This document shows, in pieces, positions 49,721 through 61,500 of a DNA stretch of 64,000 nucleotides. Source of the stretch: Psettodes erumei (Eukaryota > Chordata > Actinopteri > Pleuronectiformes > Psettodidae); assembly GCA_016785225.1 (NCBI GenBank), contig JAFBJZ010000354.1:1836001-1900000 (forward strand). The letters are read 5' to 3'. The translations under genes were made by a program, and so were the position numbers. Each line of letters starts with the position of its first letter. The first letter of the stretch is position 1. The notes beneath the pieces were generated by a model. The model saw nothing but the letters and a program-made list of their open reading frames with translations. It was not told where the DNA came from and did not search any database.

Positions 49721-52700
49721 CTGTCAGTGGTTTGGGTGTTCAGAGAAAACATTTGATTTCTGCGCTGCATACAGTAAACGTAGGAGATGAATTTGCAGTA
49801 TGCAAACATGGCATGACATGAAACCTTGGCTTGAAAATAGGTCATTTAGGTTGTGCAGCATTTGAACTGCCTCAAGTGTTATTGTACCAGTGTATCAATA
49901 GATGAGACCTGCTTGAGGATCACAGCCAGAGTGGCTCCACACATGGTGAAAGAAAAATGAAATTATGGCCAGACATTCCAAATACTTATTGTCCACCAAA
50001 AGCAGTTAGGCCCTGCTGTTTCTATGAGTTTGAGCTGCCTTACAGCTGGTTGTCAATAATGCCTTCAGCTTAATTTCAGAGAAGTGATCAAAACACATCC
50101 CAGGGTTCATGTGCATGCATGTGTGTGGGTGCATGCACAATCCTTGCTCGCTCGCATGTGTATAGGTGTTAGGTTTGTTTGTGGAGGGGAAGAGTGTCAC
50201 AGGGTGCTTAAGCCCCACCACAAACCCTGCCTCCTCCTGACATCTGTGAGTCAATTAGCTGACTTGAAGAGAAAACACCCCTGCCCCCTCTTTCCCACAC
50301 CCTCCCTTTCCTCCATGCATCCTTTCCTTCACCAAACAACTCCAACCAGCCAGCCAGTCAGGCAGCCAGTTAGGTAGTGTAGCATAACAGCTCCTGTCTG
50401 CCTTGGCTGGTGTGAGGCATTGGGGGAGGGGCGCTAGTCAGGGCCAGGGGGTGGTGGGGGTGATGAGGTTGGATGTCAAGAATGTGGCTCATGGTCTGCT
50501 CTTTTGTGTATTTTGTGCAAGATGAATAGGCCCATGGCAGGCTGGGGTGCTAGTCGGCTGCAGTTCCCCATTGATTTGTGTGTTAGAAAAGCCTGAAGGC
50601 CCTGGCCTGCCCCTCTTGAAATGAGACAGACAGATAATGAAGGCTGCTGGGTGAACAACTTAAACGCCCACTACATATAGACATAACTATTTCAATGTGT
50701 TATTTCCTCCTTGGCTCATTCTTGTCTCAATATTGCATATAGCTTCATTATCCCTCCTCTCTTCTGTCCATCTCTATCTCTCCGTCCATGCCTCCTAGAG
50801 CTCCCTATCAGGACAGTTATTGTTTGCTAAGCTGGTGTGGGGGCTGTTCTTTTTTGTGGCTGCTGCATCCCATATTCCCTTCCCCACTCGTCCCCAATGC
50901 CCTCCATGTCCTGAGGCTACCGCTATGGAAATATGCTTCAGTCACATTGCTAATTATTTAAGAGTCGTCACCTCATTAACAGCGCTGCGAGATAATGAAT
51001 GATTAATAGGCCATTCTTCACATCGTCACTGTGTTCTCCCACTCTCTTGCACTCCCTCCCAAAGCTACTTGTTTGACAGGTTGTGCCTGCTCCTGTTGTC
51101 CATTTAGTCTGTGCATCCCCTGCACCCCTACTCTGCATGTGCACACACCTCGAAGTATCTGGAAACGTCATCATTGGCTTTAAGGCAGGAAGTGCAGTGA
51201 AGAGGACATGATTAGTGTTTGTGTCGACAATGATCCCTCAGGCTAGTAAATGTTGAAGAATGGTGTTGCCTGGAAATGCAGGCAAGTGGGCTTGTGGTGC
51301 TGACTGTAAATGACTGGCATTGTTTGGTCACGGGCCAGACTGGATACATGAAACCAGCGAGAACGCCAATCATGTTTGTATAGCTTGCATTAAGTCATCA
51401 CTGGAGACAGTGAACACCTGCAGGCACTAATACTACTTATCATGTCTTTGCTATCATGATAAGTATGCTGGGAATTCTCAGCTGTAGCTGGGAAGTCGTT
51501 TCAGTGGTTATCTGGTGTCTCAGACATCCCTTCATGGTATCAGCTTTCTCAGCAGGCAACAGGAACATTTCATTCTTTTAGACATTATGACAACTCTTTT
51601 CCTTCTACCACTCAAAGCCTGCTTCATCAAAGTCATGGGAAGTGTCATCTCACCATGTCTAAAAGCAAAAGTGTTTATACCTGTTCCGAATGGCCACACT
51701 TGCAGCTGTGGGCAAATAGCCTGCTGTCACAGAGAGGGGAGAGCCTGGAGAATGAGAGGATAAATCAGACAAATGGGGATAATGACCCACAATTTTGGAC
51801 AGTCTCTCCTCTGAGGCAAGAAGAGAACTTGAGAGGAAGCGCAGTCCAGTTCAGTTGCTGCCTTCGGTGTGCCAACACAGGGCCACAGAGTAAAAAACCA
51901 ACCAAGCTCAACTCTTGACGCAAAGCAATGTCACCGGTCAAAGCTTTGTGGTGGCCACTCAAATAAATGCACACGCACCTTCTAGTATATTTCAGTTGCT
52001 GATGAAAAAGCTATATCTACCTACAACTATGTTCTGCTGTCAGAGATGGTGTTGCCGATGCTATGATATTGATATTGATTGCATTGTCGAGCCAAACCCT
52101 GACCTAATTTTCTCCTTACGGACATACTATGAGCTCATTCTTATAAATTCCATTGCTGGATCATCTTTATCTGTATTTTGCTACATGCCATGTAGAGATC
52201 AGTCCTATAGGGACATCAAAGGTGGCGTAGTGTGTAAAGTGTGTAAAAGCAAGCAAATCAAGCATTTCGTTGTCAAACAGTAACAGACCAAAGTCCCTAG
52301 AAAGGAGGCCAGCTGATCTTACAGGGGGAAAGTTTTCACTTAACTTTATATTTAACAATCACAAAAATGTATGGAAACCTTTAATGTGGTGCATTCTTCC
52401 CTCACCCCTCCCCATTAAATCACTACTTTCTCTCAGGCTTCACCTCCCCCCCACTTATGGCCTCAGGTCCATGACTGGCAGTTGCCGAGTTTCTCCACCC
52501 TCCCTCCCAACTAAAGTTCCTCACCCACTTCTCCCCCACGGTATGTTTGAGTCAGACCCTCCCCCACTCCCTACCCCCGTTAGCCTTGACTCAGGCTTAT
52601 TGCCCTCTCTCAGCTGCTTGGCTGAACAGTGACTGTTGATTGGTGGTTGAGATGGAGAAGGAAGCCTTGGGAGTATTTATAGAGACTCTCTCATTTACCA

Positions 52701-52726
52701 GAACAATAACAACCCTCCCCCACACT

Positions 52727-52745
52727 GAGAGAGAGAGAGAGAGAG
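52727..52745. repeat. (GA)n microsatellite
   Basis: About nine GA units. Confidence 0.9.
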
Positions 52746-55619
52746 TGGCAAACTGACTTTTGGTTTCACATCTCAGGGGAAATGTTTAGACTAGGACACA
52801 ATTTGTCCTGTTGAATAAGGTGGTCGTCCATTCATGGTGATGCTATGTGACAGTAATAACAGAACAAGCTTCAAGATGTATAGTTAATGGTTCATTCATG
52901 TCTTGAATTGAGATCTATTTTTTTCTGTTTTACGTATTTTATGCTAAGCTGGTTTATTCCGATGAATGCAACAAGTGAAAAGTATTTAATTCATACATCA
53001 CTACAATAAGAAGCTACAGAAATTAGTAGTTTAAACTATTTATATTCCCATTAATTGCTGGGGAGCACACTATTTCCTGATATTTAAACATATTTGTTTC
53101 ATCTGAGATTAGCCAGGACAACAATTGCATATTGGGAATCGTTCCCACTATACTGATGCAAGTGAAAACAATTGATGTAGCAACATTTACTCAGTCATAT
53201 TTCTACACCTCTATAAACCCCACGTCTGTACCGGCCATGTGCGGTTTCATGTACTAAAACTGTCTCTGCCAGGCAATACTAGCAGAAAGTGTCCTGGATC
53301 AGGCAGGGAGGATTGAGTCAAATAGTTTTAGATCAGCATTAGTTGTTGGTAACAGAGTAAAGAGGACATGTAGTTCAGTATCTGCTGGTAGATGATTACT
53401 GTAGTTCATAGTGTAATGGGTAGCTGTCAATTAGTCTGTTCATCTAAGCTTCTAGCTGTTAAAACGCATAAGTCACTCATCTCATCCTGCAGAACACAGA
53501 AATATGTATTACTGCACACAGTAAATACCATGACACTCATGCAATGTTTGATATAAAGCATTTCAGGAAACCAGGAACCAGAAACTTAGTTGTTATGTTT
53601 CTACTAAAACTTTTTGAACTTTAAACCAAACTTCAATTTTGTTCAATACAAGGGGATTTAGAGTGACGTTCCTTTGACGTTCCGCAACATGACGTTCCTT
53701 CTACTTCAAAATAAACCAGTCCTTTTGCTAGAGTATAAGCGAACCCTGATCAAACATGCAATGATGTGGCCCATTGCAGACATAGATCACTTGTCCTTCA
53801 TTATCTCTGTTTGTACAAGAGGAGAAACAAAACAGTTAGCTCTTTGACTGGCTGCTGGAAAGAATATCCCGTCCATTTCCTTGTTCGTGTTCATTTTTGT
53901 AAGGCTTCTCCCCTACCAGCTTGCAGACCTACAGTTTTTGCCCCAAGGGGAGTCTCCACATGCTGTTGAGGAGCAATGAACATTGCCCTCTACAAACTGT
54001 CAGCTTCCATGAAGTCTGTCATGGAGGGCCTGGTAGCTGACAGGAAGTTGGAAGATTGCTGAAAGTAGTGCAGTCACCACTGGGAGAGAGCAGGAATAAT
54101 ATGCCCAGTGCCCAGGCAGATAATGCATGTCAACTGCTCTAACCAGGCCCAAGTGGGTAGGCCACAGTTGTCCTCAGTCTGCTGATGAAACCCTTGCTGG
54201 GTGTGTAATTATCTGAAATCAACACAACACGCAACAGCAGCATTTTTATTGCATGTTTTACAGTGCAGCAAGAGGGGTGTGTCCAAGCTGGGAATGGAAG
54301 CAACATGTAACAGGCTATTGCTCCTGTAAACACAGTCACATGACCCCCCCCTCTCTCTTTGAAATGCAGACACATGCACACTTTTGCATAAGCATCAAGA
54401 CAATAAAGACTACTCTCCTAAAACCTAAAAATCTAAACATAGTCTGTAAAGAATAGGACAGTAGGATGGATTTATGATTATAAAATGCATGTCTTCCACC
54501 ACAGTCACAGCTGATTGGAATTCTACGCAGATATCCTGGGTTTGAAACAGATGCAGTGATGTGATTGGTGAGCTGCAGATGGGTTGGAGAGACTTGCCTT
54601 AGCTCTTAAATACAAATGACACTCTTAAAAGCTTGTGGCCCTAGGATAAAAATATAGAATGCTTGTTTGTCATACGGTCACAGACTGAAGTAATGTTATA
54701 CAGCATACCGGCTTTCCTAAAAAGTCTTCGTCACAGCACGAGAAAAAGTTATGTTGATTCTGTGGTTTGTTTGGACTGACTTGCTGGGTGAGTTTCTCAG
54801 AAAGCACCAACACCTGGGAGTGGCTTATTAACACTTGCTTAAAGTGGCCGGACAATGTCAAACAATGACAAACGCCTGCCAGTGGTTGCCCATTTATAGA
54901 CGAATTCCCCGTGACAATAGATTGGCTCGCTCTCCCAAAGTGGTTCCATTCATTTGCAATTGCAGGCAAGAGGCTGTTGTCCTTAAGTGGGCAATCAAGT
55001 GACGTGTGCATCTGCAGAGTGGAGGGACAGACACACACACATACACACGTGTGCCTGCATCCATAGTCCGTACACGTAAACGCGGCAAAAACACACATCC
55101 ATGCAGCCAGTGAGGCCTAGAATAGCACATGGGCTACATTCCTCTGCCCTCCCTCCACTGCCTGGCTGAGGCGAACACACAGCAGACTGGTAGGTCACAT
55201 GGACCAACAGTGATCTCAGTCATCTTGGAGATGAAGTGTGCATGCACATGCCAGGGCAACGCTCTTGCTTCACACATAGGCCAAACAGAGAAGTAGGTGC
55301 AGTCAAGTCGGGAACATAAATTTGAATGTAATGATTTTAGGCACTCTCCATCATAAGCATGCATACTGACTATATACATGCATGAAACACAGAATTAAAC
55401 AAACAAAAACATACAGAAACATCCCTATCTATCTAAAAAAATATATAACAGTCCATGGCAGCCCTTGTATCTCACTAATTCAAACACGTCAGTAGCAGTA
55501 ATTTATGAAAACAAACAAGATGTCCAAATATTCTTTCGAAAAGAAACATCGGGGAGGAGGGTATTTAAATTGGCTACTGTGTCACAGCTCTCCAACAGCC
55601 CCTTTTTTCTACGCCCATG

Positions 55620-55926
55620 CACAATTATATTAAGTAGGGCCAATAGGAACAAAGAAGAGGCAGGACCGAGGCTCCACCTCTCCCCGACTGCCTTCCTCTG
55701 AGCTTTTTAGATGTACATAATCCCTGAGTTGACCCAGAAAATAGGCAGTCGTTTCAAGATCTGATGCGGCAGTCTTTGTGCACACCGTCCCCGCTTGAGC
55801 ATGAAGCGTAACCCCGTGGAATACATACTGTAATTCAGAGGACCGTTGTCGTACAGAGGGAAGAACTGTTTTAATAGACGGAGCTGAGGCAAGTCGCGCA
55901 ACTTTGTGGAAACGTAACGGATACGG
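55620..55926 (+). promoter_or_regulatory. cited4: cited4 promoter and probable non-coding first exon
   Basis: A TATATTAAG-like element (55626) and a CCAAT box (55640-55644) precede GC-richer sequence that ends in an excellent donor, CGG followed by gtaagt (donor GT at 55927-55928). Splicing to the acceptor at 56847-56848 would give a 922 bp intron in the 5' UTR. The transcription start is not fixed; about 55660-55700 is a guess. Supported by splice signals and motif spacing only. Confidence 0.5.
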
Positions 55927-56857
55927 GTAAGTGATTTTTTTATTTGTTGGAGAAATTTTGGTCCAAGGATGGTGTGCGTGGCTGCTGCTACCGCTCCATT
56001 GTTTGCATCCCCCGTGTTTCAAACTACAGATTAACAAAATGGATAATATTAGTCTGCAACGTCGGGGAAATTACTGAATTCAAATATTTGAACAAATCGA
56101 CACAATGTACATCGGAGCAACTGAAAGCCTTTGTTGAACACCATGCCTTGTTACAAATGTGGTGATTCAGCTGTTGGGGAGATGTTGCATGATGTCAGTG
56201 TTTCTTTGTTGCAACCTTACGTGCGTAAAATGTAACGTTTTTCTGCCTCAGCTGACATGCAACACAGATGGGATTTAAGCAATGCATTACGCGATACACG
56301 CATTTTTCCTCAGTTTTTGTCGATCTCTTCGTGCACGAAATTATCCAGCTGTAAAATGTACCCAAACAACGTATGTTAACCTGTAATTTCAACCTGGGCG
56401 TTCATACCTTGGCACAAAGAGGGGATGTTTTAGGAAGACTAAAGACTAAACACATCAGTAAAGGCTTCAGTGTTCGCCAATATGCAAAACAATCTTGCTG
56501 ATATAATATTTTCCCGGAAGCGTTTACGGTGGTTTAACTTGAGTGTGATTGTGACATTACAAGGAAAATATCTCTGTTTCATTTTTAATGACGGTGTAGC
56601 TTGTGGTCAGTATAAAAGAAATCAGTAGGCAGGGCTAGGTATTGGTTAGAAGCACAGCCTTGTGAGTCGCATATGGCACCATGGTGATTTTAGTTGTGTA
56701 TCTTAACCAGTTTGATACTGGTTCACGTGTACAGTTAAATGCGTGCCAGCCTTAACCCCGATGCATGTTCTCGGAAATGTTTTTGCTGATTCCAAACATC
56801 TTGATCGCTCCTTGCATTGTCCTAACAGTGTCTCCTATCTGCTCATAGACAGGAGGC

Positions 56858-57232
56858 ATGGCAGACCATCTGATGATGCCCATGAATCACAGCTCAGCGG
56901 GCGCCAGTCTCCACGGTTACAGGATGGGCATGAATGGTGGCCTGCAGGCAGGTCACCAGCAGCATGCCAACCAGCAAGCCATGCGGGCACTGCCCAATGG
57001 CCAGATGATGCACTACGGCGGTGCCCAGGCTAACATGGAGACTGCCATGAGGCAGCGGCAGGGTATGGTGGGTGGACCCATGAATGGACAGCTGAATGGG
57101 GCCCAGATGGGCCACCACCAGATGACCTCTGGTAACATGATGTATAATGGCCAACCCCAGCAGCAACAGCATCACCCTCAGCAGCAGCATCACATGCATC
57201 CACAGCAGCACCAGCAACAAGCCCAACACCCA

Positions 57233-57268
<36 letters not shown>

Positions 57269-57625
57269 TTCATGAATGGAGGGTTAACATCCCAACAGCT
57301 CATGGCCAGCATGCAGCTGCAGAAACTCAACACCCAGTACCATGGACACCCTCTGGGGCCTATGGGTGGGAACCACATGGGGCCCACGACTCCTTACCGC
57401 ATGAACCCGGCCCAACTGGCTAACATGCAGCACATGGCTGGACCAGCCCTGGCCCTGAACGGCATGGATGCGGATATGATCGACGAGGAGGCCCTGACCT
57501 CGCTGGTCATGGAGCTGGGCTTGGATCGGGTCCAAGAGCTGCCAGAACTCTTCTTGGGCCAGAATGAGTTTGACTTCATCTCAGACTTTGTCAGCAAACA
57601 GCAACCCAGCACCGTTAGCTGCTGA
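56858..57625 (+). CDS. cited4: CITED4-type CBP/p300-interacting co-regulator
   Basis: A single coding exon of 255 aa follows acceptor CTCATAG (AG at 56847-56848), nine bases before the ATG. It starts MADHLMMPMN, as CITED proteins do (MADHLM in human CITED4), and ends PSTVSC. The middle is Met/Gln/His-rich with a run of 12 Gln (residues 126-137). QLMASMQLQKLNTQYH resembles a conserved CITED segment. The C-terminal acidic domain from about residue 207 (IDEEALTSLVMELGLDRVQE, then LPELFLGQNEFDF) is CR2, which in the family binds the CH1/TAZ1 domain of CBP/p300 and competes with HIF-1alpha; CITED proteins do not bind DNA themselves. It is longer than human CITED4 (184 aa). GMDADMIDEEALTSL favours CITED4 over CITED2, and so does the divergent placement relative to ctps1. 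Teleosts can have a and b copies. Confidence 0.95.
57233..57268 (+). repeat. cited4: CAG-rich polyglutamine tract in cited4
   Basis: Twelve glutamine codons, mostly CAG with CAA near the ends, form the purest part of a longer Gln/His-rich region (residues about 99-137). Such tracts often vary in length between individuals and species. Confidence 0.95.
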
Positions 57626-58530
57626 GAGGACCGATTTGCAAGGGGGGACGAGCAGACGTGGAAGAGTAAGGATTGTTCAGGATGGATGAAGGGTGCTTGC
57701 TTCTTCACTTTTTATTTTGTGAGCACCTCCCTGTACAACTAAACCAAGTTGTGGAGCAGGGTGCACAGAAGAGAACTCTGGATATCCACAGTGAACGCAC
57801 AATGCTCGAGTCTCACATGTGCTAGTGGCCAGAGGCTGGCTGGCTTTAAGGCCTATGTCCACCTCTCCCATTTCCTGGACATGAATGTAATAAAGAAATG
57901 CTGAAATTCTTATAAAAGCCACTCTGAACAATGCTATGACACTGTGTAGCCTCAAAGCCTGGACTCATCACAGTTTACCAGTAAAAAGGTGTATTTATTT
58001 ATTCCTAACTGAGAAAACTGATATAAAGAACATCCACCTTCTCCATTTTTGGAACCAAGTGGCTTTAATGATTTTTTTCTGAGAGTAGGATGGGGGAGGA
58101 AATTAAATTGAAGTTCTTTGCTCATGATTGCCCATTCTGTTTGGCCTAGTATTAAAAAATAAGCTCAGATGACAAGGTCATCTATGAGGAGTCTAATTTT
58201 CTATTGTAAAAGTCAGACATGACAGAAGTACAATGTTATCTTGCTTGAATGGGAGTCTCATCCAAATTTTAAAAAATGGTTCACTTTTGGTAAAGTGCTG
58301 CCTTTTTAGATGTGATGTTCTCAAAAATCTCCTGCTTGTACTGTATGAAGCTGTATAACTTCAACATGTCCACACTGTTGTGTTCTATTGGAGATGTAGA
58401 ACCGCCTTAATCACACAGATTCTTATTTATTGGTTGTTTATATTGTCCCCTTTTTTGTGGTCAAGATTGGGGGATGGTCTTTGTGAAAGGGGTTTTGAGG
58501 ATCAATAAAGATGGCCTGGATAGAAGTGTG
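57626..58530 (+). other. cited4: cited4 3' UTR
   Basis: Non-coding sequence after the TGA. AATAAA occurs at 57889-57894 and again at 58504-58509; the second is followed by G/T-rich sequence and is probably the main polyadenylation signal. The 3' UTR would be about 0.27 or 0.9 kb. Confidence 0.65.
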
Positions 58531-61500
58531 GCCTGCTTTTCCATTCATTGCACAGCTCTTCCCCCGGGCAATGGAGAGCTAGCTAAGTGCTTAGGTTAAC
58601 CTGTGGGTGAAGGGAAATCTCAGTTTCTTTCAAATGTGGGATGGAAACGTTTAAACAGATGTAATATTTATGCTTTTTGAAAAGGATATGTTCTGTATGC
58701 CAAATCATTAGGGGTTTCAGGAGCCTATCTTTTCTGTAATTGGCCATTTAATTGCTTAAAAGGCACATTTTCAAATATAGGAACATGATTGACGTATGGT
58801 GATAATTACATGCCTTTCTGCTGGTTAGCAAAAGAGCAGCTGTAACGTGTCAGCATGCATCAGATATGACATCCCAGGCAGTGATACCCAAATAGGATTT
58901 ACTGTTTAACATTTGTTTCTTGGTGATTAGCTGAACAGATGCTGTGTGCTGACATTAAAAGGTGGTGAAAATATTCCTACAATGGTTGGTGGGTTTACAA
59001 AAGTGGCATTTGAATAACTGGTTTCCCCTATAGCACCCCAAACATTTACTTCTTTGCTGTGTCTAAAGAGTAATATAAGTGTGTGTTGTTGGGGGAGGTG
59101 GCGAAGGAATGCTCACCTAAACAAGGGTTTAACTGACGTACAAGCTTGTGAGCCCTGACTAAAGGAGAGTGCTGCGTTTTCCCAGGTCAATCAGCGGACT
59201 CCTGGCTTTAAAGAATAAATCTGAACAAATGATTTATGCAAATTCCAAACAACCCCTCTCCACTCTATGCCACCGCCAGTTTGAAGAGTAAAAACAATTT
59301 TCTTGTATAAGTACATTTATTATGAAATGAGGGTAAAGAGATTCTCTCCGGTGGCTGAGTTTGTTGGATTGTTTTGTGCCTCCAGGCTATGAAAATGCTT
59401 GATTGAGGTCATGTTGGGAATGTCACCGCCACATTTAGCTTTTCACATTGTCAACAAAGGCATCTTTAGCAGCATCATGAGTAACAGGGGGATGATGAAA
59501 GCATGTTGTTCAAAGGAGTAGTGTTTGCTGATTGCTCAGTTCCTGAAGCAATTCTGCTCTTACAGCAGTGTTACCTTTTTCATTTGTCCGATGGAAACAT
59601 GGTGTCATGAGCCCCTTTTATACAGAGATCCTGCTATATTGCGGCTAAGATGATCCCTCATAATGCTTCCTTCGCTTGTTTACACTGAAGCAAATAAGCC
59701 GACATGATGCCGCCCCAGTGTGTGATTTCAGATAGCATTTCTGCGTTCCAGGATCAGAGGCGTGACGTGTAACACAGCAGTGTTGGTGTCCTGTCCCACC
59801 ATACCAGCTCTTCCTTTTTAAACAAATGTTGCTCTGTGACTACATCCACCGCATAAAAGCAAGGTGGAATAAAGGTGCGATGTTCCTGCCTCTAACAGGT
59901 TACGTAAAAGGGGTGTAGGATGGTCCAAACTGAGATACGTTGACCTGAATATGGGTTTGTTTCAAGTAACAAAGACTTGCTTTAGGGTGTGCGTGTGTGT
60001 GTGGCTTTTCTTGGCTTGAAAGTGTTAAGAGAATGGCCCATAAGTAGGCCAACAGCCCTGGCACAGTGCTTAGCAACGGTTGCGGGTCCCTTGCCCAGTA
60101 CCAATCTGGTGAGATGCTCTTCTGGTGTGTGGCACATGGGGCATGCTGGCACACTGTCAGAGCTGTGTCTCCTCATATATCTCATAATTGTACGCTGCAC
60201 TGTGAGCGCCTTGTTTAGCCCCAATTAAATGCAGAGGTTTTGTTTCTTGATTGTGACTGCGTCGACGAATGGCTAACTACGCCAAACAGCCCTGTTTGCT
60301 CTCCCAATCCCTTGTTATGACTGCCGCCCGCCTCACAGAGGCCAGTCTAGACGCAGGCTAAGCAGGGTGGGACAGTCAGAGACGTTTACAGTTACTTCTG
60401 TTTTTCTTACTCTCTCGTTTTCAGCCCACCCACAGCAACTGCTCAACACAAGGCTGTCTTCCTGTGGCAGCATGCTGCTTTCTCAATATAAGTCAGAGAC
60501 CAAAAGCCACATTCTGATAGAGAGACAGAAAGGCAATGTGAAAGAGATGAAAGATAAGAAGGGGGGAGGGAAATGTAAGGATTTCTCCAGTTTACAATTA
60601 GAAATCAGATGGAATTTTTTTTTTGCTGTACTCTTCGGGGATTTCTTAGCTGGGTTTTCCCACAACACTTTAAAATTCCATTGAAAACCCTTCAATAAAC
60701 ATCATGCAAGGTGTGCTAAAGGCAATACAGATTGCATTCCTCTCTTCTTCCACGTGCTCGTAAATGAACTGTATATCTCTGTGCATTGAGTACTGTCTAC
60801 TTTTCTCTTTCCAGGCTCTGGTCCAGCTGGTATCAAGCCTGAGTTCATGGTAATCTCAGGCACTAGTGCCAGTGAAAGATAGTTGGTCATTTGCTGTTGT
60901 CACGCATGGCCAGGTCCTCACATGCACACACACAGCATCAGCACACAACCTGATCAAACAGGCAGGGGATACCTCAATATCAGTGCAGAGCCAGGGCAAG
61001 ATAAAGGATTTATGTCTCAACCCTGGTCATTGTGATCCTTACACCTACACCTACAGTATGTAAGCAGACATTATTGGTCTAAAAAGGAGATCCCATTAAT
61101 GAACAAACAGCAAGGAAATGTAACTTAGGTTGTGTCATTTTGGAATGGTATGACGAAACTGTGTGTTACGTCTCAGTGGAGTGCTAATATTGAGGTTTTT
61201 TTTTTTTTTTTAGAAAAGGTGTCACTTCAAGAATCCCCCCAGTGTGAATAACTGTAAAGCAAAGACATAAAAATACAATGAAAATGAAAACTTAACTTTC
61301 CCAGTTGAGAGGATGAGTTATTTATTGACAGCAAGGGGCACAGTCCTTTCTCTGTGTGACTGTTGTGTGAAGAGGGCGCATGTTTGAACTTGTCTGCATT
61401 AACAAGAGAGTTTGGAGGTTTTTTTTTAGCATGTTCTGTGTTAACCTTGTGTATGTGTGTGTGTCTGTGTACGTGTATGGCAGGGGGTAAATAAACAGCA

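Larger units (their letters stand above)
44726..55619. other. Gene-poor interval, part 4 (upstream of cited4)
   Basis: No recognisable gene. It contains a retroelement-like 3' tail (47600-47921), a perfect hairpin (48957-49005), a long CA microsatellite (49682-49719), a pyrimidine-rich stretch with two AP-1 sites (52390-52620), a GA run (52727-52745), and a triple TGACGTTCC cluster (53664-53698). Being directly upstream of cited4, parts may act in its control, but nothing in the sequence proves it. Confidence 0.55.

Noticed and set aside
51435..51464. Inverted repeat ACTTATCATG / CATGATAAGT with a 10-base loop
   Set aside because: Ten-base arms at this spacing are expected about once by chance in a window of this size.
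56894..57387. Open frames on the minus strand across cited4, rich in Leu or Cys
   Set aside because: They are antisense shadows of the CAG/CAC-rich coding sequence.
60815..60849. A 35-base exon-like segment with acceptor TTTCCAG and donor GTAATC, which can read GSGPAGIKPEFM
   Set aside because: No second exon, no family match that I can name, and single short splice-flanked frames are common by chance. RNA-seq junctions would be needed.
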